Positions 44,105 through 52,948 of a stretch of 64,000 nt of DNA are shown here, piece after piece. The stretch spans positions 558,001-622,000 of the forward strand of contig NZ_SODU01000002.1 of assembly GCF_004366075.1 (NCBI RefSeq), read 5' to 3'. Position 1 is the stretch's first letter. The number at the start of each line of letters is the position of its first letter. A program made the position numbers and the translations under genes. The notes under the pieces were generated by a model. That model saw only the letters and a list, made by a program, of their open reading frames with translations. It searched no databases and was not told where the DNA came from. The DNA comes from Kribbella pratensis (GTDB lineage Bacteria > Actinomycetota > Actinomycetes > Propionibacteriales > Kribbellaceae).

Positions 44105-44737
44105 TCACTTGACCAGCAGGGCCTCGGAGCCGACTGGTTTGTAGCCGACGGCCAGGAAGGTGCGCAGGGAGGCCGCGTTGCCCGGCGTGATCTGGGCCCA
44201 GATCGAGGTGTCCGGCGGAATCAAGGCCCGGGCTGCCAACGCGAGCCGGCGGCCGTTGCCTTGACCGCGGGCGTCCGGTGGCACCTCGATCGCGCACTCC
44301 AGGCGCCCGGCCAGGCCGCAGCCGATCACCACGAGCCCGCCGTGCGCGTCGCCGTACACGTGGACGTCGTCGCGGTACCGCCGCGCGCGTTCGACCCGCG
44401 GGTGGTCGTGGTCGGCGAGCTCGGTCAGCCCTGCAACTGCAGCCGGGTCGGTGAGGGCCGGGGCGAGCAGCATCGCGTCGATCGCGTTGACCTGGCGGCC
44501 GGTGAACTCCTCGAGCGCGGCCAGGAACGGCGGGTTCGTCGGCGCGAAAGGATCGCCGTCCGGGACCCGCTCCGTGACCCAGGCCGGATCGACGTCCGCG
44601 GCGATCACGATGTGCCCGGTGAACGCGACCACGCACGACTCCCGCTCCGACGGCGCGGGTACGACGGTGAGCCCGAGATCCGGGGGCGGGAACACGCCGC
44701 GCTCGACGCCCCGCAGAATGTCAGCAAGAGATGTCAT
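44105..44737 (-). CDS. GNAT acetyltransferase
   Basis: A 210-residue protein with a C-terminal GNAT fold: GCGLAGRLECAIEVPPDARGQG carries the acetyl-CoA loop (PDARGQGNGRRLA) and ITPGNAASLRTFLAVGYKPV the terminal helix. The N-terminal 90 residues form a separate lid-like domain with IVIAADVDPAWV. The family includes uncharacterised actinomycete acetyltransferases. ATG 44737 was chosen; an ATG 3 codons upstream is possible. It is divergent from the HMG-CoA lyase gene. Confidence 0.8.
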   Translation of the reverse strand: MTSLADILRGVERGVFPPPDLGLTVVPAPSERESCVVAFTGHIVIAADVDPAWVTERVPDGDPFAPTNPPFLAALEEFTGRQVNAIDAMLLAPALTDPAAVAGLTELADHDHPRVERARRYRDDVHVYGDAHGGLVVIGCGLAGRLECAIEVPPDARGQGNGRRLALAARALIPPDTSIWAQITPGNAASLRTFLAVGYKPVGSEALLVK

Positions 44738-44789
44738 CACGAGCATTGTCACGGAGACCCCGTGTCATGCTCGACGAGGAGGCAGCACG

Positions 44790-45716
44790 ATGCGCGAACC
44801 GCAGCTGGTGAAGGCCGACGGACTGCCCGACCGGGTCACGATCTACGAGGTCGGTCCCCGTGACGGGCTGCAGAACGAGTCGGCGATCGTCGACGTCGCG
44901 GTCAAGGCCGAGTTCATCCGGCGACTGCTCGACGCGGGTCTGACGACGGTCGAGACGACGAGTTTCGTGCACCCGAAATGGGTCCCTCAGCTGGCCGACG
45001 CGGCCGAGCTGCTCGACCAGCTGGAGCTGCCGGCCGGGGTACGCGCCCCGGTCCTCGTCCCGAACGAACGCGGTCTCGACCGTGCGCTCGCGGCCGGTGT
45101 CCGTGAGATCGCGATCTTCGCGAGCGCGACCGAGACGTTCGCGGCGAAGAACCTCAACTCCACGCTCGACGACCAGTTCGCGATGTTCACGCCGACGATC
45201 CAGCGTGCGCTCGCCGAGGGCCTGTCGGTGCGTGGCTACGTGTCGATGTGTTACGGCGACCCGTGGAAGGGCGACGTACCGATCGACCAGGTGGTCAAGG
45301 TCGGCGCGCGGCTGGTCGACCTCGGGTGCCACGAGCTGTCGCTCGGCGACACGATCGGTGTCGCGACGCCAGGCCAGGTCGGTGCGCTGATCGCCGCCTT
45401 CGGTGCGGCCGGCGTGGGTGTGGACAAGCTGGCGGTGCATTTCCACGACACCTACGGGCAGGCGCTCGCCAACACGCTCACCGCGCTGCGCGACGGCGTG
45501 ACCACGGTCGACAGCTCCGCCGGCGGCCTGGGCGGCTGCCCGTACGCCGAGAGCGCGACCGGCAACCTCGCCACCGAGGACCTCCTCTGGCAACTCAACG
45601 GCCTCGGCATCGAAACCGGTGTTGATCTGGAGAAGCTTGTCTCCACCAGCACCTGGATGGCCGAACAACTGGGCAAACCCTCCGCAAGCCGAGTAGTGCA
45701 GGCTCTGGCCGGCTGA
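44790..45716 (+). CDS. Hydroxymethylglutaryl-CoA lyase
   Basis: A 308-residue TIM-barrel enzyme of the HMGL-like family. YEVGPRDGLQNES near residue 20 carries the metal-binding Asp and catalytic Arg, HFHDTYGQALANT near 225 the metal His pair, and GGLGGCPYAESATGNLATED near 255 the catalytic Cys loop, which together single out HMG-CoA lyase. It splits HMG-CoA into acetyl-CoA and acetoacetate, the last step of leucine or terpene degradation, so it may serve the carboxylase operon at 20-30 kb although it is separate. GAGGAGG precedes the ATG. Confidence 0.93.
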   Translation: MREPQLVKADGLPDRVTIYEVGPRDGLQNESAIVDVAVKAEFIRRLLDAGLTTVETTSFVHPKWVPQLADAAELLDQLELPAGVRAPVLVPNERGLDRALAAGVREIAIFASATETFAAKNLNSTLDDQFAMFTPTIQRALAEGLSVRGYVSMCYGDPWKGDVPIDQVVKVGARLVDLGCHELSLGDTIGVATPGQVGALIAAFGAAGVGVDKLAVHFHDTYGQALANTLTALRDGVTTVDSSAGGLGGCPYAESATGNLATEDLLWQLNGLGIETGVDLEKLVSTSTWMAEQLGKPSASRVVQALAG

Positions 45717-45747
45717 AAATGTCGGTGGCGCCTGCGACCCTGGTTCG

Positions 45748-46581
45748 GTGAGTGCGCAGCGAGCTGAACTCGGCGAGTTCTTGAAGGCTCGGAGGGCCCG
45801 GGTGGCGCCGGAGGATGTTGGCCTGCCCAGCGGCGGAAGACGGCGGACGCCGGGGTTGCGGCGGGAGGAGTTGGCGCTGCTCGCCGGTGTCGGCGTGACT
45901 TGGTACACGTGGCTCGAGCAGGGCCGGCCGATCAACGCCAGCGGGCAGGTGCTGGACGCGGTCGCGAAGACGCTGCGGCTGACGCCGGTCGAGCGCGAGC
46001 ATCTGTACCGGCTGGCCGAGGCGACGCCGGTGCGGCTGCCGCGTACGACGGACTGCGCGAGCGAGGCCGTGTTCGACGAGATCGTGGCGGCGCTCGACCC
46101 GCTGCCCGCGGTGATCACGAACACCCGGTTCGACATCATCCGCGCGAACCAGGCGTACCACGACCTGTTCCACGACTGGCACCAGCTGCCCTGCATCCAC
46201 AAGAACCTGCTCTGGTGCATCATCACCGAGCCTGCCGCCCGCGAGCAGTTGCTGAACTACGACACCGAGGTCCCGTATCTCGTCGGCCGCCTGCGCTCGG
46301 CCTACGGCGAACACATCGGCGACCCGGACTGGGAGACCGACCTCGAGCGCCTGCAGTCGATCTGCCCCGAGTTCGCCCAGCTGTGGTCACGCCACGAGGT
46401 CGCAGCCTGTACGCCGCGCCTGCGTCGGATCCTCAACCCGATCGCCGGCGAACTGCACCTCACCGTGACCGAACTAGCGGTGTCAGCGCACCCCGACCTG
46501 GTCCTCTACGTCGAGACCCCCGCCGACGACGAAACCCGGGCCAAACTCCAACTCACTCGCAGGGAGGCTACGGCTCGATAG
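45748..46581 (+). CDS. XRE regulator with MmyB-like ligand-binding domain
   Basis: A 277-residue protein. Residues 5-95 hold the helix-turn-helix (RRTPGLRREELALLAGVGVT followed by WYTWLEQGR), a hallmark of MmyB/SCO4944-type regulators. Residues 110-265 form the PAS-like domain that in MmyB holds a fatty acid (AVITNTRFDIIRANQAYHDL). Targets are usually a neighbouring short-chain dehydrogenase; none is here. It starts at GTG 31 bp after the lyase gene and may be read through from it. It is convergent with the EcsC gene. Confidence 0.88.
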   Translation: MSAQRAELGEFLKARRARVAPEDVGLPSGGRRRTPGLRREELALLAGVGVTWYTWLEQGRPINASGQVLDAVAKTLRLTPVEREHLYRLAEATPVRLPRTTDCASEAVFDEIVAALDPLPAVITNTRFDIIRANQAYHDLFHDWHQLPCIHKNLLWCIITEPAAREQLLNYDTEVPYLVGRLRSAYGEHIGDPDWETDLERLQSICPEFAQLWSRHEVAACTPRLRRILNPIAGELHLTVTELAVSAHPDLVLYVETPADDETRAKLQLTRREATAR

Positions 46582-47263
46582 GTCGGCGGATGCGCCGTAC
46601 CAGGCTCTTGTCCGCGAACTGGCCGACGCGGTACGTCGTCCAGCCGTCGACGCCGGCGCCCACGGCACCGCCGAGCAGCGGGATCCGGCGAGTGAAGGTC
46701 ACCGCCATCCGCTTACCGCTGATCCGCCCGATCAGCTCCGCGACGACCTCGCCGGAGATCTGGCGGTCCAGCTCCGGGTCGAACACCGGCGCGGTCGCGA
46801 TCGCGAGCGGAGACGAGACCAGGCTCGACTTCCGTAGCCGGGCCGTCACGCCGTCCTCACCGAGCAGGCAGGTGATGACCGCCGTACGGACCCGCGGGTC
46901 GTCGAGGTCGTACCCGCGCAGGTGCGCGATCGCCGCGACCATCCGGCACTGGACGACCGCGAGACCGGTCAGGTTGGCGGGCAGCGCGACGGGCAGGGTG
47001 ACGAGACCGCCGATGCTGGTGACGAACCCCTGCACGCCGGCGAGCCGGATGTGCTGGTCGATCACTGCCTCGATCGCGTCCGTGACGTCGCCGTCGCACC
47101 GCTCGAGCTTGTTGTCCGCGATCCGCTCCGCGCCCGGGAACCGCTGGTACCCGTCGATCGCGATCTCGAGGATCTGGCGCAACACACCACCCGCCGCCGT
47201 CGGGGCGAACCGCTGCGCGGCGGGCGCGAGACTACTGGCGACGAACCTGGCTACTCCGGCCAC
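46568..47263 (-). CDS. EcsC-family protein
   Basis: A 231-residue protein of the EcsC family, marked by DAIEAVIDQHIRLAGVQGFV near residue 55, then glycine-rich hydrophobic stretches (GGLVTLPVALPANLTGLAVV) and the C-terminal RIPLLGGAVGAGVDGWTTYR. The family is membrane-associated and of unknown biochemical role; the name comes from an ABC transporter operon in Bacillus. GTG 47263 has AAGGAG 5 nt upstream. The longer in-frame extension upstream overlaps the aat gene and is rejected. Confidence 0.82.
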   Translation of the reverse strand: MAGVARFVASSLAPAAQRFAPTAAGGVLRQILEIAIDGYQRFPGAERIADNKLERCDGDVTDAIEAVIDQHIRLAGVQGFVTSIGGLVTLPVALPANLTGLAVVQCRMVAAIAHLRGYDLDDPRVRTAVITCLLGEDGVTARLRKSSLVSSPLAIATAPVFDPELDRQISGEVVAELIGRISGKRMAVTFTRRIPLLGGAVGAGVDGWTTYRVGQFADKSLVRRIRRPIEP

Positions 47264-47392
47264 GGTGCTCCTTCCCGCCCGGCCCCACGCGTAAGAACCC
47301 GGACGTGCTTCAACTGTACGTGGCTCCGCAGCTCTCGGCACTCGGGACAAACCCTTAGGGTCCCTAGGTGTGCCCTGGTGCAGGATGGTGTC

Positions 47393-48058
47393 GTGCCGAT
47401 CGAACCTGCTCCGTCCCAGTGGGACTTCCCGCCGGTCGGTGTGGCTGGGGCGAGTGATGTGGTCGCGGGCGGTGCCGACCTGGCGCCGGGAACGATTCTC
47501 GCCGCGTATCGGCGGGGGCTGTTCCCGATGCCGGATCATCGCGGTTCGGTGCTGTGGTGGTCGCCGGTCGACCGCGGCGTCATCGAGGTCGCCGGGTACC
47601 GCCCGACCCGCTCGCTGCGGCGGGCTCGAGCGAAGTTCGAGATCCGGGTCGACACCGCGTTCGACCGTGTCATTCGGGCGTGTGCGGACCCACGCCGCCC
47701 GGGTTCGTGGATCGATTCCGAGATCATCGCGTCGTACACCGAACTGCACCGGCTCGGCTGGGTGCACTCGGTCGAGGCGTGGGACGGCGACGAGCTGGCC
47801 GGTGGGCTCTACGGCGTCGCGGTCGGCGGACTTTTCGCGGGCGAGTCGATGTTCCACCACAAGACCGACGGCTCGAAGGCGGCCGTCGCGGGCGCGATCG
47901 AGCTGCTGAACGACGAGTACGCCGCCGACCGGGTCTTCGACATCCAGTGGGTCACCGATCATCTGGCCACGCTCGGCGCGGTCTCGATCCCGCGGGAGAC
48001 CTATGTACGCCGTGTCTCGAAGGCGCTCGAGGTCCCGCTGCCGAAGGCGTTCAGCTGA
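47393..48058 (+). CDS. aat: Leucyl/phenylalanyl-tRNA-protein transferase
   Basis: A 221-residue Aat enzyme. Motifs: AAYRRGLFPMPDHRG near residue 38, WWSPVDRGVI, then the catalytic core SWIDSEIIASYTELHRLGWV, HSVEAWDGDELAGGLYGVAV and GGLFAGESMFHHKTDGSKAA. It transfers Leu or Phe from tRNA to proteins with N-terminal Arg or Lys and marks them for ClpS/ClpAP in the N-degron pathway. GTG 47393 is the likely start with AGGATGG before it. It is divergent from EcsC and convergent with the TetR gene (8-bp overlap). Confidence 0.94.
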   Translation: MPIEPAPSQWDFPPVGVAGASDVVAGGADLAPGTILAAYRRGLFPMPDHRGSVLWWSPVDRGVIEVAGYRPTRSLRRARAKFEIRVDTAFDRVIRACADPRRPGSWIDSEIIASYTELHRLGWVHSVEAWDGDELAGGLYGVAVGGLFAGESMFHHKTDGSKAAVAGAIELLNDEYAADRVFDIQWVTDHLATLGAVSIPRETYVRRVSKALEVPLPKAFS

Positions 48059-48737
48059 GCCCGACGAAGGCCGCCATCTGCCGCGAGGCCGACGCGAAGA
48101 ACTCGTCCGCCGGATCCATCGATCCGACCAGCTGACCGAACAGTTCGAAGCTGAGCATCCCGAACAACTGCGTCCACACGATCACGGTCCGCACCAGTAC
48201 CGCCGGCGGAACGTCCGGGGCCAACGCGACCAGCACCTCCGTCTGCTGAGCCAGCGCTCCGGACGGCGACGGCGCGTCCGCCGGCGTCACCAGTCGCCCG
48301 GACTCCTGGGCGCGCTGCAACAACCCCAGCAACAGCAACGGCACCCGAGACGCTGGTTGCACCGTCGCCTGAGGCGCCTGGTAACCGCTGATCGGGGAGC
48401 CGTAGATCAGCGCGTACTCCTGCGGATTGGCCCGCGCCCAATCGCGTACGGCGGCATAGACGGCGATCCAGTCGTCCACCGGATCGTCACCGGTCGGCGC
48501 CGCCTCGGCCGCCGCGCCCAGAGCGTCGTACGCGTCGATGATGAGCGCGGTCAGCAGCTCGTCGCGGCTTGCGAAGTACCGGTAGAGCGCTGACGACACC
48601 ATCCCGAGCTCACGGGAGATCGCCCGCAGCGACAGCGCCTCGGCGCCGACGGTGGCCAGCTGCTGCCGGGCAGCGGTCTTGATCTCGTCGGTCAGCTCGG
48701 CCCGGGCTCGTTCACGGGCGGTACGTCCGGCGTTCAT
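48051..48737 (-). CDS. TetR-family repressor of the nitroreductase gene
   Basis: A 228-residue TetR protein. The helix-turn-helix (LSLRAISRELGMVSSALYRYF, given here as L-S-L-R-A-I then GMVSSALYRYF) lies at about 38-58, after a basic N-terminal arm RTARERARAEL. The C-terminal domain is of the TetR_C_13/WHG type with DWARANPQEYALIYGSP. Start ATG 48737. Two copies of the palindrome GAGAGC-N3-GCTCT lie between it and the divergent nitroreductase gene and are its likely operators. Confidence 0.9.
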   Translation of the reverse strand: MNAGRTARERARAELTDEIKTAARQQLATVGAEALSLRAISRELGMVSSALYRYFASRDELLTALIIDAYDALGAAAEAAPTGDDPVDDWIAVYAAVRDWARANPQEYALIYGSPISGYQAPQATVQPASRVPLLLLGLLQRAQESGRLVTPADAPSPSGALAQQTEVLVALAPDVPPAVLVRTVIVWTQLFGMLSFELFGQLVGSMDPADEFFASASRQMAAFVGLS

Positions 48738-48759
48738 GGAACCAGTGTGCCACAGAAAC

Positions 48760-48774
48760 GAGAGCAGCGCTCTT
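48760..48774. promoter_or_regulatory. TetR operator copy 1
   Basis: GAGAGC AGC GCTCTT, 22 bp before the TetR start; one mismatch from a perfect palindrome. It is immediately followed by TTGACA (48773-48778), a good -35 for the rightward nitroreductase promoter. Confidence 0.6.
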
Positions 48775-48812
48775 GACAATGAGCGGCGATCTACTGTTCA
48801 CTGATCACAACA

Positions 48813-48827
48813 GAGAGCACCGCTCTC
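48813..48827. promoter_or_regulatory. TetR operator copy 2
   Basis: GAGAGC ACC GCTCTC, a perfect 6-bp palindrome with the same 3-nt centre spacing as copy 1, 22 bp before the nitroreductase start. Confidence 0.65.
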
Positions 48828-48849
48828 GCAGAACAGTGAGGGAACCACC

Positions 48850-49317
48850 GTGACCCAGTACAAGCAGACCTACGACAGCAAGCGCGTGATCACCCTCAAC
48901 GAGGGCAGCATGCGGGTCTTCAACAAGATCGTCGCGCGGCTGACGAAGCTCGGTCTCAGCCTGATGGGCAGCCGGGTGCTCTCGGTCCAGGGGCGCAAGT
49001 CCGGCGAATGGCGCAGTACGCCGGTGAACCTGCTGGTCATCGACGGTCAGCGCTACCTGGTCGCGCCCCGCGGCCACACCCAGTGGGTGAAGAACCTGCG
49101 CGCCAGCGGCACCGGGCGGCTGCAGCTCGGGAGCAAGGTCGAGACGTTCCGGGCCGAGGAGCTCGCCGACGCGGACAAGATCCCGGCGCTCCGGACGTAC
49201 CTGAAGAAGTGGGCCTGGGAGGTCGGCACGTTCTTCGAGGGCGACGTGTCGAAGAACTCACCCGACGAGGTCCTGCACCACGTCGCCCCGGGTGTCCCCG
49301 TCTTCAAGATCAACTAG
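48850..49317 (+). CDS. F420/deazaflavin-dependent nitroreductase-family protein
   Basis: A 155-residue split-beta-barrel protein of the DUF385/Ddn family. VLSVQGRKSGEWRSTPVNLL near residue 45 and YLVAPRGHTQWVKNLRASG near 72 are the family motifs that line the F420 pocket. Ddn relatives reduce quinones and nitro compounds with F420H2. It is controlled by the divergent TetR and so is probably induced by a toxic substrate. GTG start. It overlaps the stop of the convergent ABC exporter gene by 4 bp. Confidence 0.9.
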   Translation: MTQYKQTYDSKRVITLNEGSMRVFNKIVARLTKLGLSLMGSRVLSVQGRKSGEWRSTPVNLLVIDGQRYLVAPRGHTQWVKNLRASGTGRLQLGSKVETFRAEELADADKIPALRTYLKKWAWEVGTFFEGDVSKNSPDEVLHHVAPGVPVFKIN

Positions 49318-51101
49318 TGGTAGGCGGCCGCCTGGATCCGGTACAGGTCCGCGTAGTGGCCGTCGCGCGCCATCAGTTCCTCGTGCGTCCCGGTCTCGAC
49401 GACGTGAGCACCGTCCAGTACGACGATCAGGTCGGCCATCCGCACTGTCGAGAACCGATGTGAGACGAGAATCGTGATCCGCCCGTCAGAACTCTCCTTG
49501 GCCGCCGCCGCGTACCGCTCGAAGAGTGCGTGCTCGGTCTCGGCGTCCAAGGCGGCGGTCGGCTCGTCGAGCACCAGTAGCAGCGGCCGGTCCCGCATGA
49601 ACCCGCGAGCCAGCGCAAGCTTCTGCCACTGCCCGAAGCTGATCTCGGCTCCGTCCGGCCAGGTCGAACCGAGCTGGGTGTCCAGCCCCGACTCGAGCCG
49701 CTCCAGCACATCCTCCGCGCCGGCTCGTCCGACAGCAGTGGTGACAGCCGGTACGTCGTCCAGCCGCGGCAGGTCGCCGAGTCCGACGCTGTGCGCCGCG
49801 CGGAACTCGAACCGGAAGAAGTCCTGGAACGCACCCGCGATCTTCGAGCGCCACGCCTCGGCCGGGATCCGGTCCAGTGGCTGCTCGTCCAGCAGCACCC
49901 GCCCACCGCTCGGCTCGTACAGCTTGCAGATCAGCTTCACCAAGGTGGACTTGCCCGCGCCGTTCTCACCGACGACCGCGATCACCTTGCCGGCCGGCAG
50001 CGTGAGGTCGACGTCCTGTAGCGCGGGCCGCGAAGCTCCGGCGTACGAGAACGACACGTGCTCCAGGCGGATGCCGTCGACGAGCCGTTCGGGCGCAGGC
50101 TGATCCGCTGTGCTGTCGAACGACGCCGCGTAGTTCTCCAGCCAGACCAGCCGCCGCGACCCGTCCAGCCAGATCCCGCGCAGGAATCCGATCTCGCCGA
50201 CTGTCGCTCCGATGTACGACGACAGCCGCGCACCGGCCGCCAGGATGAGCAGCACTTGACCGACTGAACCATGCAATCCCGAGGCGACGAACAGCACCGC
50301 GGCGACGTATGCCGCGCCGAAGATCGCCCACGCGATCCCGTGCCACACGGCACTGGTCCAGCGCGCGGCGGCGATCGGTCCATACCACTGCTCCCACTCG
50401 CGACGACGTCCCGCGACCAGGTCGGGCCCGATGCCGATGACTTGGACCTCCTTGCCGGGGGCAGGTGTGGTCGCGGTCTTGAAGAGGTGATCGGCCAGCC
50501 GGCTGTGTGGAGCCTGCTGCTCCTCCACCTCGCGTTCGACGCCCGGTCGCCAACTGGAACTGAGGACCGTCGGCAGCGCGAAGAGCAGGAGGAACGCGAG
50601 AGCCGGATGGATCGACATGAGCAGGGCGACCGTCACGCCGAGACGCAGGATCCAGCCGCAGGTGGAGAACAACGACATGTACATGTGGTCGAGCACGAAG
50701 ACCTGTTTGCGCAGTACGGCCAGCCGATCCAGGTAGTCACGGCGTTCGTGGTGCTCGATTGTGGCGACCGACGCCTGCAGCCGGGCGACATGTGCCTCCA
50801 GCATGATCGTCACGCGGTCTCGGAACCGGCGTGAGATCCGTGTCGACAACGTCCGCAGGAACCAGGTCGCGGTCACCGACAACGCCAAACCGCTTGTCGC
50901 CAGCAGCGCGATCCGCCGATCGCCGTCCAGTACGCCGTCGGCGAGGATCTTCAGCCACAGAGCGAGCAACGCGTCCGGTACGGCGGCCAGCAGCGTCATC
51001 AGGAACGCGGCAACGAGCAGCCAGGGCTCGTGCTGGTACCCGAGCTTGCACAGGCGCCACATCGCCGGCAGTGCGCGCGGCAGGTCGTCAGAGCGTGTCA
51101 T
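49314..51101 (-). CDS. ABC exporter half-transporter B
   Basis: A 595-residue fused TM domain and ATPase. Six TM segments occupy residues 20-310. The ATPase has Walker A AVVGENGAGKSTLVKLI near 375, signature EISFGQWQKLALARGF near 490 (ISFGQ in place of LSGGQ), Walker B LLLVLDEPTAALD and H-loop LVSHRF. The altered signature marks the degenerate site of a heterodimeric exporter. It overlaps the upstream half-transporter by 14 nt. Confidence 0.92.
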   Translation of the reverse strand: MTRSDDLPRALPAMWRLCKLGYQHEPWLLVAAFLMTLLAAVPDALLALWLKILADGVLDGDRRIALLATSGLALSVTATWFLRTLSTRISRRFRDRVTIMLEAHVARLQASVATIEHHERRDYLDRLAVLRKQVFVLDHMYMSLFSTCGWILRLGVTVALLMSIHPALAFLLLFALPTVLSSSWRPGVEREVEEQQAPHSRLADHLFKTATTPAPGKEVQVIGIGPDLVAGRRREWEQWYGPIAAARWTSAVWHGIAWAIFGAAYVAAVLFVASGLHGSVGQVLLILAAGARLSSYIGATVGEIGFLRGIWLDGSRRLVWLENYAASFDSTADQPAPERLVDGIRLEHVSFSYAGASRPALQDVDLTLPAGKVIAVVGENGAGKSTLVKLICKLYEPSGGRVLLDEQPLDRIPAEAWRSKIAGAFQDFFRFEFRAAHSVGLGDLPRLDDVPAVTTAVGRAGAEDVLERLESGLDTQLGSTWPDGAEISFGQWQKLALARGFMRDRPLLLVLDEPTAALDAETEHALFERYAAAAKESSDGRITILVSHRFSTVRMADLIVVLDGAHVVETGTHEELMARDGHYADLYRIQAAAYH

Positions 51102-52884
51102 AGCTGAGCCCCTCCTCGTTGACCTCGGCGGTGAAGCGCTGCGCCTGCAGATCGAACATCGTCCGGTAGCGCCCGCCCAGCGCCATCAGTTCGTCGTGGC
51201 TTCCGAGTTCAACGACATGGCCCTGCTCCAGGACGCAGATCCGGTCGGCGTGCCGGACGGTCGAGAACCGGTGCGAGATGAGGATCGTGGTGACGTCGCG
51301 GGTCGCGGTCAGGATTCGGTCGAAGATCGCCGCCTCACCGCGAACATCCAGCTGGGCGGTCGGTTCGTCGAGCAGAACGAGGCCGGCGCCCTGGCGGACC
51401 GCGCACAGTGCCCGCGCCAGCGCGACCCGTTGCCACTGTCCACCCGAGAGGTCGGTGCCGTCGCCGTACCCCGTGGCCAACCGGGTATCGAGATCCGCCA
51501 AGTCGTCGGCGCCCGCGTCCGCCAGTGCGGCGCGGATGTCCGCCTCAGGCGCGCCGGCTGGTGCGACGTTGTCCCGCAACGGCAGCTCGAGCTTGAGGAA
51601 GTCCTGGAAGACGGCGGCGACGCGTGTCCGCCAGGCATCGACGTCGAGTTCCCGCAGGTCGCGGCCGTCGACCCGGATCGTCCCGGAATCAGGGTCGTAC
51701 AGGCGGCACAGAAGCTTGGCCAGCGTGGTCTTACCCGCGCCGTTCTGACCGACGACCGCGAGCGACGACCCGGCCGGAATCGTCAGGTCCAGCCCGTCGA
51801 AGACCTGCCGATCGGACTGTGGATAGCTGAAGCTCAGCCCTCGAAGCTCGATCTCGACGGGACCCCGGCCGGCCGAAGCGTTCCCGACGCTCAACGCGCC
51901 GGCCGGTGCCATCGCAGGCTCCAGTCGCTGTACGGCGGCTACCGGGGCTGCTGCCCCGTCCAACGCCCAGTTCAGTCCGCCGAACGCGATCATGCTGACT
52001 CCGATCGCGACCTGTGCGAACACCACCAGCCGGTCGAGCGGCAGCCGCCCGTCGATCGCGGCTGCCCCGAGCGCCCAGAACACGAGACCGTTGGCCATCA
52101 CCACGATCAGGAGACTCCCGATCATCGGGCGTTCCCGCAGGCGCGTGGCGGCGTACTGCAGCTCGAACAGGCGTCGGCGTCGCTCGGTAAAGCGCCGTAC
52201 GGTCCAGTCGGCGAGGCCGAACAGGCGCAGCTCCTTCGCCGCGTCCGGCTCGACCGCCAGCTCGTAGGCGTAGTGCGCATGCCGTTGCGCCGAACGGACC
52301 TCGGCGGTGTTCCGGTCCTTCCAGACGCCGCTCTCCCGGAGCAGCCAGTGCGTCGCGGACCAGGCGGCGACGAGCACCAGCGGCGCCCACCAGGTGAACC
52401 CGAACAGCACCACCGCGGACGCGATCCCGCCGACCAGCTCGACCAGACTCCCCGCGACGAAGTCGACGTTCAGGTACATCGGCGGTCCGGTCTGGCCGTG
52501 GTCGAACTCCCGGGCCACCGTCAGGTCCTCACTCAGCTCCGGATCCTCGAGATGCCCGATCCCCGGCGGGCCGACACAAGCCTTCGCCAGTGCGTCGTTC
52601 AGGTACGCCGACACCCGACTCCCCAGGTTGGCGCTGACCGCCTGGTGCACCGGCGTCAGCACCTGCAGCAGAACGAACGTCGTACCCATCAACCCCAACG
52701 GCGCGGCCAACGACTCCCCGTGCTGCACCGCCCCCACCAGCCACCCCATCGCCACCGCAAACACCGCCGGCAACGCTCCCCGCGCCACCAACAACCCCCA
52801 CCAGGCGATCGCCAGCCCTCGATCCGCCCGCGGCAGCACACCGAAGAACCGCCACTCAGCCCGCTCCCACAGCCGCCTCACCAT
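51088..52884 (-). CDS. ABC exporter half-transporter A
   Basis: A 598-residue half-transporter: TM domain (about 20-310), then ATPase with Walker A AVVGQNGAGKTTLAKLL, consensus signature TDLSGGQWQRVALARAL, Walker B LVLLDEPTAQLD and H-loop LISHRF. It pairs with the downstream product to form a heterodimer with one full and one altered ATP site. The substrate is unknown. ATG 52884 is next to GAGGAG with no spacer, so the GTG one codon later may be the true start. Confidence 0.92.
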   Translation of the reverse strand: MVRRLWERAEWRFFGVLPRADRGLAIAWWGLLVARGALPAVFAVAMGWLVGAVQHGESLAAPLGLMGTTFVLLQVLTPVHQAVSANLGSRVSAYLNDALAKACVGPPGIGHLEDPELSEDLTVAREFDHGQTGPPMYLNVDFVAGSLVELVGGIASAVVLFGFTWWAPLVLVAAWSATHWLLRESGVWKDRNTAEVRSAQRHAHYAYELAVEPDAAKELRLFGLADWTVRRFTERRRRLFELQYAATRLRERPMIGSLLIVVMANGLVFWALGAAAIDGRLPLDRLVVFAQVAIGVSMIAFGGLNWALDGAAAPVAAVQRLEPAMAPAGALSVGNASAGRGPVEIELRGLSFSYPQSDRQVFDGLDLTIPAGSSLAVVGQNGAGKTTLAKLLCRLYDPDSGTIRVDGRDLRELDVDAWRTRVAAVFQDFLKLELPLRDNVAPAGAPEADIRAALADAGADDLADLDTRLATGYGDGTDLSGGQWQRVALARALCAVRQGAGLVLLDEPTAQLDVRGEAAIFDRILTATRDVTTILISHRFSTVRHADRICVLEQGHVVELGSHDELMALGGRYRTMFDLQAQRFTAEVNEEGLSYDTL

Positions 52885-52917
52885 CTCCTCACGATGACAC
52901 CCCCACCGCCCCAAGTC

Positions 52918-52945
52918 TTGAACGTTTGCCGGATGGCACTATGGC
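52918..52945 (+). promoter_or_regulatory. Candidate promoter of the adenosine deaminase gene
   Basis: TTGAAC (52918-52923) and TATGGC (52940-52945) with a 16-nt spacer, just upstream of the ATG at 52949. The transcript would be leaderless or nearly so; there is no Shine-Dalgarno sequence. Confidence 0.4.
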
Positions 52946-52948
52946 TGG

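Noticed and set aside
47341..47392. CCTTAGGGTCCCTAGG before aat as an operator
   Set aside because: The arms do not pair in register; only short partial symmetry remains.
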